Shown piece by piece: positions 1 through 9,029 of a stretch of 64,000 nucleotides of DNA; the first letter of the stretch is position 1, and the number at the start of each line of letters is the position of its first letter. The notes beneath the pieces were generated by a model. That model saw only the letters and a program-made list of their open reading frames with translations. It was not told where the DNA came from and ran no database searches. Origin of the DNA: an uncultured Psychrobacter sp. (GTDB lineage: Bacteria > Pseudomonadota > Gammaproteobacteria > Pseudomonadales > Moraxellaceae); NCBI GenBank assembly GCA_947501045.1, contig CANMUI010000006.1, forward strand, positions 62,001 to 126,000, given 5' to 3'. A program made the translations under genes and the position numbers.

Positions 1-24
1 GTCTTATTTTCAGCTGACTATAGG

Positions 25-1935
25 CTATTTCGCCAAAAACCTCAACTTATCTGCCTTATCGCTATATAAGGCAGTATGTTCGTCCACTCTGCTGTTGCGA
101 AGTTTACGTTGGTTAAGCGTGCCTTTATCGGTTTTTTCACCAAGGGCTACACTGGCTGGATTCTCCATTAGATAAATGCGAGCAATGCGTTTTGAGCTGG
201 CTTCGTAGTCGTCATTAATCTTATTCATAAAGTCGCTAAACCAAGCTTGCACTTTATCGTGTTCTAATACTTCTTTTAAACTGGTGTTGGTCAAGCCTGT
301 CAAATGGCGAGCTGCTTTTTCTTTGATAAATACAAAAGCGCCAATCTCATCTTTGCCCTCGCCAGTTAATACCACGTCATCAATCATCTCAAGCCCTTGT
401 AATATTATACGGCTGCGCAATTCACTAACGTTGACAAAAGTGCCCGTCATTAGCTTGAAGTCTTCGGCGATACGGCCATCATATACCAAACCTTTTGCTG
501 GATCATCAGGATCGTAAAACAACACCCCATCACCTGTACAATAAAAACCTTCTTCATCAAAGCTGTCACGAGCACTGCTGTTACTAGTACTACTGTTAGT
601 CGTATGATGTCGCCAGTAGCCTGCCATAACGTGGGGCCCGCGAATGCGCAATTCTAGTTTGTCTTGCACGGGTACAAGCTTGACTTCAACCCCTGGAGCC
701 GGAAAACCCACAAAACTGGCATTGGTGTTCGCAGGTCCTATGGTAAAGGTACAAGAAGGCGCGGTTTCGGTCATACCCATCCCGGCCATAATGCGAATTT
801 TTTCGCCGCAGTGCTGATAGCTGATATCGCTAAGCTTTTGCCAGAGCTCTTGCGATAATCCTGCGCCGCCAAACAAAAACAGATCAACGTTTTTAAAAAA
901 GTTATCACGTAGCGCTTTATCGTCCTCTAGAGCGCTGGCAAGCATAGCCCATCCTACGGGTACGTTGAAGTATTTACTGGGCGAGATATCTTTGAGATTG
1001 CGAATGGTTTCATCAAAGCTACCTGCGATAGGACGACCATCATCAATATAAAACGCGCCGCCATTATATATAGCAACGCCAAGGTTATGGCTGCCACCAA
1101 AGGTATGATGCCAGCTTAACCAATCGACCAACACTGGCGGATCGTTCTCATCTAAGCGTAGCGTTTGTTTAAGCATTTGCTGGTTGCTACAAAGCATACG
1201 GTGGGTAGTCGGTACGACTTTAGGATCGCCTGTCGAACCTGAGGTAAACAGAAACTTCACAATGCTATCGGCGCTAATTCGCTGCTGTTTTTTTTCAACC
1301 TTATCGGTAGCTTTAGTAGCAATAAAGTCGTCAAAGTTTAAGCAGGGCACACCGTCAAGCTCTCCAGTTGTGGTAATAATAGGTTGGTGCAGTTGCTCGC
1401 AGGCCTTAAGCTGACGCAAAAAACCCTTGCCATCGCCTGCATAAAACAATGCTGGAGTGACTTTATCGATGACGTATTGTAGTTTGTCAGGGGTTTTGGC
1501 CAGTAATGAGTAGGCCGGAGCAATCAGAGTATAGGGGACGCCTGCAAGCATAGCGCCAAACATCAATAAAAACACTTCTATTGAGTTTTCGGACAATATC
1601 ATCAGTGGGCGCTCTGCTGATAGCTCGTATTTAAGTAAAGCTTGCGCGATGCTACGAGCCTTTTGTAGCACTTCACTATAAGTAAGCTTTATCCAGTCGC
1701 CGCGCTCGCCAGTTGCGGTATCGGCTTCACGTTGAGCGATAAGCATTCTATCTGGATATTTGTCTGCGTACTCATAGAGTTTGTCAAATAAGCGCTTTGG
1801 ATAATCTTGCAGCGCTTCGACAGCATCGATATAAATAATATTGCCATTTGATCCGCTGGTCTGGCGAACGTGGACTTTATGACTACCTATGGCAACCGCT
1901 CGTTCCGGATAAGTGTGGTAGGTAAATTGGGTCAT
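25..1935 (-). CDS. fcs: Feruloyl-CoA synthetase (hydroxycinnamate:CoA ligase)
   Basis: AMP-forming acyl-CoA ligase of 636 residues, expected to activate ferulate, p-coumarate or caffeate to its CoA thioester in the cytoplasm, the entry step of CoA-dependent side-chain cleavage. Visible motifs are the P-loop TSGSTGDPKV (231-240), GMGMTET (385-391), YCTGD (465-469) and GRIAEDFKLMTGTFV (487-501). A C-terminal TDKGTLNQRK segment holds the lysine expected to take part in adenylation. A Ser/Thr/Asn-rich insert lies around 445-457. The ATG follows AGGGA by about 9 nt. It is the last gene of ech-vdh-fcs, 48 nt after vdh. Family membership is clear; preference for ferulate over other ring-substituted cinnamates is inferred from the neighbours. 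Confidence 0.9.
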   Translation of the reverse strand: MTQFTYHTYPERAVAIGSHKVHVRQTSGSNGNIIYIDAVEALQDYPKRLFDKLYEYADKYPDRMLIAQREADTATGERGDWIKLTYSEVLQKARSIAQALLKYELSAERPLMILSENSIEVFLLMFGAMLAGVPYTLIAPAYSLLAKTPDKLQYVIDKVTPALFYAGDGKGFLRQLKACEQLHQPIITTTGELDGVPCLNFDDFIATKATDKVEKKQQRISADSIVKFLFTSGSTGDPKVVPTTHRMLCSNQQMLKQTLRLDENDPPVLVDWLSWHHTFGGSHNLGVAIYNGGAFYIDDGRPIAGSFDETIRNLKDISPSKYFNVPVGWAMLASALEDDKALRDNFFKNVDLFLFGGAGLSQELWQKLSDISYQHCGEKIRIMAGMGMTETAPSCTFTIGPANTNASFVGFPAPGVEVKLVPVQDKLELRIRGPHVMAGYWRHHTTNSSTSNSSARDSFDEEGFYCTGDGVLFYDPDDPAKGLVYDGRIAEDFKLMTGTFVNVSELRSRIILQGLEMIDDVVLTGEGKDEIGAFVFIKEKAARHLTGLTNTSLKEVLEHDKVQAWFSDFMNKINDDYEASSKRIARIYLMENPASVALGEKTDKGTLNQRKLRNSRVDEHTALYSDKADKLRFLAK

Positions 1936-1983
1936 AAACGGTTCCCTTCGTCTTAACTGATGATGTCCTTGTCTCGTATAGCG

Positions 1984-3432
1984 TCAAATCGGATAGTGTT
2001 TTGGCGTACTACGCATGGTCACCCAGCGCAGCTCGGTAAATTCACTGATTGAGGCTTTACTACCAAAGCGCCCATAGCCGCTAGATTTAACACCGCCAAA
2101 TGGCATGGGAGCTTCATCGTCAACGGTAGCAGAGTTGATATGGCAGATGCCGCTTTCGATACGTTTGGCAAGCGCTATAGCTCGTCCAATATCTTGGCTA
2201 AAGACAGCAGAGGATAGTCCGAATTCCGAGGCATTAGCTTTATCAATGGCTTCGTCATCGTCCGCTACGCGCTCCAAAGTACAGACTGGCCCAAATGATT
2301 CTTCGGTGTAGAGTTGCATATCAGGCTTGATACCATCTAATAAGATGGGGCTAATGGCAGTGTCATTAACGCGGTAATCAGTGATGGCTTTCGCGCCTTT
2401 ATCTTCAGCGTCTTTGACCATAGCCATAATACGATCGGCAGCTTGTTGACTGATGACGTGAGCGATATGCACAGGTTCAGTTGGCAGTCCGGTAACAAAA
2501 CCCTCAATTTTGGCCTTGAGGTGTTCAATAAGTTTATCAGCCACTTTTTCATTGACGAGGACGCGCTCGGTGCTCATACAGATTTGCCCTTGATTAAAAA
2601 AAGCACCAAAAGCGATAGCGTTGGTCGCCTCCTCTAAATCAGCATCTTCACAGACGATGACAGGGGCTTTCCCGCCTAGCTCTAGGACCACCGGTTTTAG
2701 ATATTCAGCGCACTGTTTGGCAATTATTTTGCCAACGTGCGTTGAGCCAGTAAAATTGATACGTTTGACTGCGGGGTGGGCAATAAGCGCGTTCACTACC
2801 GCTGGAGCATCTTCGCTACTGTGCGTAACTAAGTTGACCACACCCTCGCCTAAGCCTGCCTCGTTAAGAGTTTTGATCAGAAGCTCATGGGTGGCCGGAC
2901 AGTTTTCAGAGGCTTTGAGCACCACGGTGTTACCGCAAGCTAGCGGCATAGCAAGGGCGCGAGTAGCTAGGATAACGGGCGCATTCCAAGGTGCCATACC
3001 GACAACCACGCCGCACGGCACCCGCCAAGCCATGGCTATCCGACCTTCAGCGTCGCTTGGAATGATATCCCCTTGAATTTGGGTAACCATTCCTGCAGCC
3101 TCGCGCAGCATATTGGCAGCCACTTGCACGTTAAAGCCATACCATGCCCCACTTGAGCCCATCTCAGTCATGCCAATGTCGATAAATGTTTCTGCTCGCG
3201 CCGCAAGCAGGTCGGCGGCTTTAAGCAAGCGGATACGCTTCTCGCTTGGCGGTAGCGCTGACCAAATAGGGAAGGCAAGAGCCGCCGCCTCAATAGCTTT
3301 GTTGGCATCATCGGCTTTACCTGCCGCAGCTGTGGTCACTGTTTTGCCTGTAGTTGGGCCAATATGGTCAAAAGTGCTGTTATCACTGGCTGGGCACGAT
3401 TGACCATTAATAAAGAGTTGAGATTGATTCAT
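1984..3432 (-). CDS. vdh: Vanillin (aromatic aldehyde) dehydrogenase
   Basis: NAD(P)-dependent aldehyde dehydrogenase of 482 residues, a normal length for the superfamily. It should oxidise the aromatic aldehyde released by Ech (vanillin, 4-hydroxybenzaldehyde or protocatechualdehyde) to the acid. Visible features are the PWN segment (148-150), INFTGST nucleotide-binding loop (225-231), ELGGKAP with the general-base Glu251, and FNQGQICMSTER with the nucleophile Cys285. The ATG is preceded by AAGGAATT. It lies between ech (69 nt upstream) and fcs (48 nt downstream) on the same strand, an arrangement typical of ferulate catabolic operons. The substrate assignment rests on context; the fold and catalytic residues are read directly. 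Confidence 0.88.
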   Translation of the reverse strand: MNQSQLFINGQSCPASDNSTFDHIGPTTGKTVTTAAAGKADDANKAIEAAALAFPIWSALPPSEKRIRLLKAADLLAARAETFIDIGMTEMGSSGAWYGFNVQVAANMLREAAGMVTQIQGDIIPSDAEGRIAMAWRVPCGVVVGMAPWNAPVILATRALAMPLACGNTVVLKASENCPATHELLIKTLNEAGLGEGVVNLVTHSSEDAPAVVNALIAHPAVKRINFTGSTHVGKIIAKQCAEYLKPVVLELGGKAPVIVCEDADLEEATNAIAFGAFFNQGQICMSTERVLVNEKVADKLIEHLKAKIEGFVTGLPTEPVHIAHVISQQAADRIMAMVKDAEDKGAKAITDYRVNDTAISPILLDGIKPDMQLYTEESFGPVCTLERVADDDEAIDKANASEFGLSSAVFSQDIGRAIALAKRIESGICHINSATVDDEAPMPFGGVKSSGYGRFGSKASISEFTELRWVTMRSTPKHYPI

Positions 3433-3501
3433 AATGGAATTCCTTTTCCTTAATTGAAGTCAGATATAGTCTTTTTGCTTTACAAAGAAGACACGAACCC
3501 T

Positions 3502-4347
3502 TTAGCGCTTATAAGTTTGCAGGCCCGGTTTGATGCTCTTTTCATCAAGGAATTGACGCATGCCTTCAGCACGTCCGTTTTCTGGATCCCGCATGAGGCA
3601 TTGGTCCAGCTTGGCGTAGAGGTAATCCTCATTTTGATCCCACGTCAGCTCTCGGCAGCGCTTAAAGCCGTTTTTGGCATAGCGCAGGACGACTGGGTTT
3701 TTCTCAAGGAGCACTTTAGCCACTTTTTCCACTTCAGCTTTTAATTCATCGAGGGGGACACTTTTATTGACTAGGCCCATTTGTTCCGCTTTTTTGCCTT
3801 TGAAGGGTTCGCCCGTCATGATGTAGTAAAGGGATTCACGATGACCTACGGTATCCGCCATGGCTTTACTAACTAGGTTACCCGGCGGAATGCCCCAATT
3901 GATTTCTGAGAGTCCAAAAGTGGCTTCATCGGCGCAGTAAGCAAGGTCACAGGCGACCAGTGGTGAGAAACCTCCGCCGAAACACCAGCCATTTACCATA
4001 GCGATGGTTGGTTTGTTATACATGCGTAGGAGCTGCCATTGCCATTTGCAAGCATCGCGGCGCGTCTTTTCTTGGAAGATCTCAGGTTGCCCATCGGTTT
4101 CGCGAAAGTATTCTTCTAAGTCCATTCCTGCTGTCCAAGCACTGCCTTCACCGGTGATAACCACCACGCCTGCCTCTGAGTCTTGCTCTAGCGTTTCTAG
4201 AATATCAATCATTTCACGGTTAAGCGTTGGGCTCATGCTATTACGTTTGTCTGGGCGGTTGAGGGTGACCCAAGCAATATTGTCAGTAACCTCGACTTTA
4301 ACGGTCGTCCAGCGGTTTTCATAACTTGGCTTTTCATGACTTGACAT
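3502..4347 (-). CDS. ech: Feruloyl-CoA hydratase/aldolase (HCHL)
   Basis: Crotonase-superfamily enzyme that hydrates hydroxycinnamoyl-CoA and then cleaves it to acetyl-CoA and a benzaldehyde. The sequence follows Pseudomonas hydroxycinnamoyl-CoA hydratase-lyase closely along its length, including NRPDKRNSMSPTLNREMIDI, WTAGMDL, VNGWCFGGGFSPLVACDLA and LSEINWGIPPGN. The Glu in LSEINWG aligns with Glu143 of the Pseudomonas enzyme, the catalytic acid. I chose the ATG at 4347 because GGAG lies 6 nt before it. An in-frame ATG 12 nt upstream has no ribosome site. This gives 281 residues. First gene of the leftward operon; its promoter faces the rightward TRAP gene across a palindrome-rich spacer. 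Confidence 0.93.
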   Translation of the reverse strand: MSSHEKPSYENRWTTVKVEVTDNIAWVTLNRPDKRNSMSPTLNREMIDILETLEQDSEAGVVVITGEGSAWTAGMDLEEYFRETDGQPEIFQEKTRRDACKWQWQLLRMYNKPTIAMVNGWCFGGGFSPLVACDLAYCADEATFGLSEINWGIPPGNLVSKAMADTVGHRESLYYIMTGEPFKGKKAEQMGLVNKSVPLDELKAEVEKVAKVLLEKNPVVLRYAKNGFKRCRELTWDQNEDYLYAKLDQCLMRDPENGRAEGMRQFLDEKSIKPGLQTYKR

Positions 4348-4382
4348 AGTGTGCTCCATGCGATGTTAAGTTACTTTACTAC

Positions 4383-4411
4383 TCTATTGAGTAAGTCTTA
4401 TTGAATAGAGG
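4383..4411. promoter_or_regulatory. Imperfect dyad (CTCTATT...AATAGAG) in divergent promoter
   Basis: The arms CTCTATT and AATAGAG bracket a 15-nt core that is itself nearly symmetrical (TAAG...CTTA), about 12 of 14 positions pairing overall. It lies just upstream of ech. It may be an operator or part of the ech promoter. No T-tract follows, so it is not a terminator. Confidence 0.4.
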
Positions 4412-4425
4412 TTTATACTATCAAC

Positions 4426-4448
4426 AAACTTTATAATATGTAAAGTTT
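4426..4448. promoter_or_regulatory. Perfect 8-bp-arm palindrome, candidate operator 1
   Basis: AAACTTTA - 7-nt spacer - TAAAGTTT, perfectly symmetrical over 23 bp. It directly abuts the next palindrome, with centres 22 bp apart, about two helical turns. The position between divergent catabolic genes suggests a repressor site. Hydroxycinnamate genes are often controlled by MarR-family regulators, but no regulator gene is present nearby. Confidence 0.55.
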
Positions 4449-4470
4449 TATATCAACTAAATTGATATAA
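4448..4470. promoter_or_regulatory. Perfect 9-bp-arm palindrome, candidate operator 2
   Basis: TTATATCAA - 5-nt spacer CTAAA - TTGATATAA, a perfect 23-bp dyad placed head to tail with the preceding one. The size and A+T-rich symmetry suit a MarR-type dimer site; that is inference. It could control ech-vdh-fcs, the TRAP/acyl-CoA dehydrogenase genes, or both. Confidence 0.6.
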
Positions 4471-4636
4471 TTATTTGACATTATATTTATATAAGCTTTA
4501 TTATACTTTTAGTATCAGCTATTTATGAAATATTGATATTATCTGGTTATAAGTTAACTTTATAAATTAATTTTAACTTTTATTAAGAAAATATGGACTG
4601 GTTTTGTACGAAACCTTCAATCAAAAGGATTTGATT

Positions 4637-5749
4637 ATGTCTCTTACGTTTTCTAGTTTGACCGCTAGCTTCAGCACATCAAAATTGTTTGCTGCGCTGG
4701 GGTTATCGTTTGCATTATCCACAAGCTTAACGGCTTGTGATAATGCAAATCAGACAACTCAAACCACAACAAGTGACGCTAATACCAACGCTGTAGCAGG
4801 AGAGCCGATTGTCCTACGTATGTCGCACTTTATGCCTGCGCCCTCGGTTATGAACATGCAAGCATTTGAGGTTTGGGCCAAAAAAGTCGAAGAAGAATCG
4901 GATGGTCGTCTTAAAATTCAAAATTTCCCGGGGGCAACGCTCAGCAAGCCCTCTGATACTTACGACGCGGCGGTAAGTGGTAAAGTCGATATCGGCATCC
5001 AGTTGCAAGGTTATACCAGTGGGCGCTTTCCACTGTCCCAAATCGCTGAACTACCCGGCCTGTCAAATTCAGCGGCGCAGATGAGCTGTCTGATGCAGAC
5101 GTTATACGATAATGGCACTATCGCCGATGAATATCAGGATTCACATGTGCTAGCATTGTATGGCCTGGGACCTGGGGTTCTGCATAGTAATAAGCCTATT
5201 GCCAAACCTGAAGATATGAATGGTCTTCGTATCCGTCGCCCTTCTGCAGTGGCTGGAGATATTATCGAAAGTATGGGAGCCGCGCCTGTAGGCCTGCCTG
5301 CCAATGATATTTATACCTCCCTACAGCGCGGGGTCATTGATGGCTTAAGCCTACCATGGGATGGGGTACCTATCTTTCGGGTGAATGAGCTGGTTGACAA
5401 TCACACCAACATTCCGCTGTATTCTTCAGGCTTTGTGATGACAATGAATCAGGCAAAATACGACTCGCTTCCCGATGACTTAAAAAAAGTCATTGATGAT
5501 AATTCGGGTATGGCGTTTTCTAAAATGGTTGGGGATGTAATCAGTGAGATGGATATAAAAGCCCTGCAAGCGGCTAAAGACGCAGGCAGTACTATTATTG
5601 AGATTCCGGATCCACTAAGCGACCCTGATTGGTCAGAACCATTAAAACAAGGCACACAAAAATACCTCGACTCTGTCGATCAAAGTGGCGTTGATGCTGA
5701 TGCCATCTATGAAAAAGCGCAGCAAGCTAGTGTAGCTTGCAGAGTTTAA
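4637..5749 (+). CDS. TRAP-type periplasmic substrate-binding lipoprotein
   Basis: DctP-family extracytoplasmic solute receptor of 370 residues. The N-terminus has a hydrophobic signal ending in a lipobox (SLTAC), so the mature protein is probably anchored by a lipidated Cys. Family hallmarks visible include the strand beginning VLRMSHFMP, the GLRIRRPS segment holding the conserved arginine that binds a substrate carboxylate, and LQRGVIDGLSLPW. The ATG at 4637 has AAAGGA about 8 nt upstream; a TTG further up in frame is less likely. No DctQ or DctM membrane subunits are encoded in the window. Divergent from ech, so it probably binds an aromatic acid, which is inference. Confidence 0.85.
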   Translation: MSLTFSSLTASFSTSKLFAALGLSFALSTSLTACDNANQTTQTTTSDANTNAVAGEPIVLRMSHFMPAPSVMNMQAFEVWAKKVEEESDGRLKIQNFPGATLSKPSDTYDAAVSGKVDIGIQLQGYTSGRFPLSQIAELPGLSNSAAQMSCLMQTLYDNGTIADEYQDSHVLALYGLGPGVLHSNKPIAKPEDMNGLRIRRPSAVAGDIIESMGAAPVGLPANDIYTSLQRGVIDGLSLPWDGVPIFRVNELVDNHTNIPLYSSGFVMTMNQAKYDSLPDDLKKVIDDNSGMAFSKMVGDVISEMDIKALQAAKDAGSTIIEIPDPLSDPDWSEPLKQGTQKYLDSVDQSGVDADAIYEKAQQASVACRV

Positions 5750-5811
5750 GATTTTTTGGACAAAATGAAATTCAACACGCCCTAATCTCATCTTTTAAAA
5801 AAGGAAATCTT

Positions 5812-7614
5812 ATGCGTATTTACAACGCTCCTTTGGCAGAAATGCGTTTTTTACTCACCGAAGTTTTTGATGCGCCATCGTTTTGGCAGGCTAATGAGAG
5901 TCTCAATCATATTGATATGGATACCGTTAATATGGTGTTAGAGGAGCTGGCAAAATTTACCAAAAACGTACTATTACCGCTCAACCGTAGTGGCGATGAA
6001 GAAGGCGTTGGATTTACCCATGATGCGCAAGGCTACGGGCAGGTGACGACGCCAACGGGCTTTAAACAGGCCTATCAGCAGTACATGGAGGCGGGCTGGG
6101 TTGGCTTAGGTGCTACTACAGAATATGGCGGGCAAGGCTTTCCCAAAATGGTGTCCATGTTTCAAGAAGAGATGATGTTTAGTGCCAATCAAGCTTTTGC
6201 GCTGTATCCTAATCTTGCTTTAGGTGCCGGATTGTGCCTTTTAGAATCAGCTTCTGAGGCGCAAAAAGATATTTACTTAGAAAAAATATACTCTGGCGAA
6301 TGGGCTGGCACTATGTGCTTGACTGAGGCCCATGCCGGTACCGATGTCGGTTTAACCAAAACCAAAGCCCTGCCCAATGAGGACGGCAGTTATAACCTCA
6401 CCGGTAGTAAAATTTTTATTACGGGCGGCGATCATGATTTGACGGATAATATTATTCATCTAGTATTGGCAAAGACGCCAAATGCGCCTCCCGGCTCGAA
6501 AGGCGTTTCTTTATTTATTGTGCCAAAATATCTCGTTGAGCGTGACGACAATGGTGATTATCAGTTAGGCGCGCGCAATGCCGCTTCTGTTGGCTCGGTC
6601 GAGCATAAAATGGGCGTTAAAGGCTCAGCAACTTGTGTACTCAATTTCGATAATGCTAAAGGCTGGATAATAGGTGAGGAAAATACGGGCCTTGCCTCTA
6701 TGTTTATTATTATGAATTATGAGCGTCTGGCCATTGGTGTACAAGGCATCAGCGTGACAGAGCTTGCTTATCAAAATGCGGTTGCTTATGCCAATGAGCG
6801 CCTACAATCTCGTAGCGACTCTGGTATAAAGACCCCTGATAAGTCAGCAGATGCCATCATTCACCATGCCGATGTGCGCCGAATGCTTCTCAATGCCAAG
6901 TCCCACACCGAAGCCTCGCGCTGCTTGGCGATGTATGTTGCCAAGCAATTGGACACAGCAAAATATAGTAAGGATGAGCAACTTATCAAAACGGCTCATG
7001 CTCGTGTGGCCTTATTGACGCCTATTACCAAAGCGTTTTTGAGCGACAAAGGTTTTGAGGCGACTGTGGATTGCCAGCAAGTCTTTGGCGGTCACGGTTA
7101 TATTCGTGAGTGGGGCATGGAGCAAATTGTACGTGATGCACGTATTGCGCAAATTTATGAAGGCGCAAACGGTATTCAGGCCTTAGACTTACTAGGACGT
7201 AAAGTTGCCAAAGATAGCGGTGCTAAGTTGTTTGACTTTTTAGCTGAGATCAATGACTTCGTTAATAATATGCAAGCCGAGCATCGCATCAAACAAGCTA
7301 CGTTGCAGGCGACTGCTAGTATTGAGGCTTTGACCAAAGCGGTACTGGCTAACATTGGCACGCGCAAAGATGAGATTAATGGTTGCGCGGTGAACTATCT
7401 GCATGCGGTTGGTTATCTGTGCTTTGCTTATATGTACGCACTAATAGTGGAAGCCAGCTATGACAACGACGACTTATTTTATGTTAATAAATTAAAATTG
7501 GCCGATTACTTTATTGATCACATTCTGCCACGTATGCAGTCACATATAGAGATGGCGCAAGCGGGAAGTGAGTCCATGATGGCTTTTGATTTATCTTATT
7601 TTGAGAGCGTTTGA
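5812..7614 (+). CDS. Large acyl-CoA dehydrogenase (about 600 aa), hydroxycinnamate cluster
   Basis: FAD-dependent acyl-CoA dehydrogenase of 600 residues, belonging to the long form with N- and C-terminal extensions around the 380-residue core. Visible motifs are GTMCLTEAHAGTD (166-178), KIFITGG (200-206), VFGGHGYIREWGMEQIVRDARI (424-445) and IYEGANGIQALDLLG, with catalytic Glu450. The ATG at 5812 follows AAGGAA. It lies 62 nt after the TRAP gene and opposite ech-vdh-fcs. By analogy with the acyl-CoA dehydrogenase of the Acinetobacter hca cluster, it may oxidise a saturated phenylpropanoyl-CoA to the cinnamoyl-CoA used by Ech. A generic fatty acyl-CoA dehydrogenase role remains possible. Confidence 0.85.
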   Translation: MRIYNAPLAEMRFLLTEVFDAPSFWQANESLNHIDMDTVNMVLEELAKFTKNVLLPLNRSGDEEGVGFTHDAQGYGQVTTPTGFKQAYQQYMEAGWVGLGATTEYGGQGFPKMVSMFQEEMMFSANQAFALYPNLALGAGLCLLESASEAQKDIYLEKIYSGEWAGTMCLTEAHAGTDVGLTKTKALPNEDGSYNLTGSKIFITGGDHDLTDNIIHLVLAKTPNAPPGSKGVSLFIVPKYLVERDDNGDYQLGARNAASVGSVEHKMGVKGSATCVLNFDNAKGWIIGEENTGLASMFIIMNYERLAIGVQGISVTELAYQNAVAYANERLQSRSDSGIKTPDKSADAIIHHADVRRMLLNAKSHTEASRCLAMYVAKQLDTAKYSKDEQLIKTAHARVALLTPITKAFLSDKGFEATVDCQQVFGGHGYIREWGMEQIVRDARIAQIYEGANGIQALDLLGRKVAKDSGAKLFDFLAEINDFVNNMQAEHRIKQATLQATASIEALTKAVLANIGTRKDEINGCAVNYLHAVGYLCFAYMYALIVEASYDNDDLFYVNKLKLADYFIDHILPRMQSHIEMAQAGSESMMAFDLSYFESV

Positions 7615-7690
7615 TTAAGGTTTAAAAATATTATTCACATCAACCATAGAGTAAATTGTTAATGTCAGCAAAAACAGCCGTTCTGATACA

Positions 7691-7732
7691 AAAAAGGGCC
7701 ATACTGAATTGAACCAGTACGGCCTTTTATTT
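7691..7732 (+). terminator. Intrinsic terminator after acyl-CoA dehydrogenase
   Basis: Stem formed by AAAAGGGCC-A-TACTG and CAGTACGGCCTTTT around a short loop, with one bulge and one mismatch, followed by TTTTATTT. It lies 76 nt past the stop codon and closes the TRAP/acyl-CoA dehydrogenase unit. Confidence 0.7.
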
Positions 7733-7903
7733 ACCATAAGTCACTTATATCAGTAACGCTCAACTTACTCTGAGCTTAACAGTTCGACTTAACTCTAAGG
7801 AGTTCAATTAATGTATGGCAGCTTCACTAACATCTTGATATTATACGGTCGGTTTCACACTCGCTTCATATAGTTAGATATAATTCATGGTTAGGAAGTT
7901 GAC

Positions 7904-8830
7904 ATGATTGTCCGGCAAAAACCGAATGCTATAAAGATATTTTTCACCATGCGCGGCTCAGTGCTTCCCAAGATTTATCGCCAAATCTTATTTATTACTT
8001 TGCTAAGTATGATTACAACCATCATTCAGCACTGGATTCCTAACTCATTTCCTTATTACAGTACCGCGCCTTTTACTTTGATCGGTATTGCCTTATCGTT
8101 ATTTCTCGGCTTTCGTAATAATGCCAGTTACCAGCGCTGGTGGGAGGCTCGCGGTTTATGGGGACAATTGGTTTTTGAGACTCGCAGCCTTACTCGTCAA
8201 TTGCTGTCTTTTATCGATGGTGATGACGAGATCGGTCGGCAGACGCAGCAAAGTATGATTCATCTTGCCATCGCCTTTACTCATGCCCTGCGCCATCGTC
8301 TGCGTGGCAGCTCGCCTTGGGAGGATGTCGAGCGTTTTGTAGAGCCGCAGTATCATGCCAGTATGCGTGAGGCGCGCAACTTGCCTGAGTATCTGATGCG
8401 CCTATTGGGCAAAAAGCTAGGAGACAGTCGGCGTCAGAGGTTACTGTCAGAGCACATGGTACAAAACATCGATGAGCGCCTGACGTCGATGACTATCGTG
8501 TTAGCCGCCTGTGAGCGTATTCATAACACGCCGTTGCCCTTTGCTTATATGTTACTTGTGCACCGTACGACTTATCTATACTGCTTTTTATTGCCCTTTG
8601 CACTAGTGGCCTCGCTAGGCTGGGCGACGCCTTTGATCTGTGCCATGATCGCTTATACTTTTTTTGGTCTGGATGTATTGAGTGAAGAGTTAGAAGACCC
8701 TTTTGGACTTGCAGCAAACCAGTTACCGCTTAGCGCTATGTCACGGACGATTGAGATTAATTTATTAGAAGCGCTGGGGGAGGCTGATATTCCAGAGGAT
8801 ATCAGGGCGACTAATGGTTATTTGCCTTAG
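7904..8830 (+). CDS. Bestrophin-family (UPF0187/YneE-like) ion channel
   Basis: Membrane protein of 308 residues matching bacterial bestrophin homologues. Visible are hydrophobic segments near 26-45 and 57-68, the family motif FLGFRNNASYQRWWEARGLWG, a central soluble helical region, a second pair of hydrophobic helices around 223-252, and the C-terminal AYTFFGLDVLSEELEDPFG signature. Bacterial homologues form pentameric ion channels in the inner membrane; the selectivity here cannot be read. The ATG follows AGGA by 8 nt. Monocistronic: a terminator follows immediately. A decayed second copy of its 3' region lies at 15385-15475. Confidence 0.87.
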   Translation: MIVRQKPNAIKIFFTMRGSVLPKIYRQILFITLLSMITTIIQHWIPNSFPYYSTAPFTLIGIALSLFLGFRNNASYQRWWEARGLWGQLVFETRSLTRQLLSFIDGDDEIGRQTQQSMIHLAIAFTHALRHRLRGSSPWEDVERFVEPQYHASMREARNLPEYLMRLLGKKLGDSRRQRLLSEHMVQNIDERLTSMTIVLAACERIHNTPLPFAYMLLVHRTTYLYCFLLPFALVASLGWATPLICAMIAYTFFGLDVLSEELEDPFGLAANQLPLSAMSRTIEINLLEALGEADIPEDIRATNGYLP

Positions 8831-8868
8831 AATTTGTTTTAGATCTTTAAGCTTATTTTTATAGTAAG

Positions 8869-8906
8869 TAAAAGCCACCTTATCATTTCGTAAAGTGGCT
8901 TTTTTT
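8869..8906 (+). terminator. Intrinsic terminator after bestrophin gene
   Basis: AAAGCCACCTTA and TAAAGTGGCTTT form a strong hairpin with a loop ATCATTTCG-like region, followed by a run of seven T. Confidence 0.85.
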
Positions 8907-9029
8907 GATAAATTACATCCCTTGGGCAAACCGTCTCTCAATTTCAGAATCATTTACCGTAAATAAGTTTTACCTGTTTTCGTCACAAAACTGTCTTAAA
9001 AATAACTTAAAACTATCTTAAATCATCAT

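Noticed and set aside
7811..7873. A 20-codon open frame after AAGGAG upstream of the bestrophin gene
   Set aside because: The ribosome-site-like sequence is good, but the peptide has no recognisable features and ends 30 nt before the bestrophin start. No hairpin arrangement suggests attenuation, so chance is as likely.
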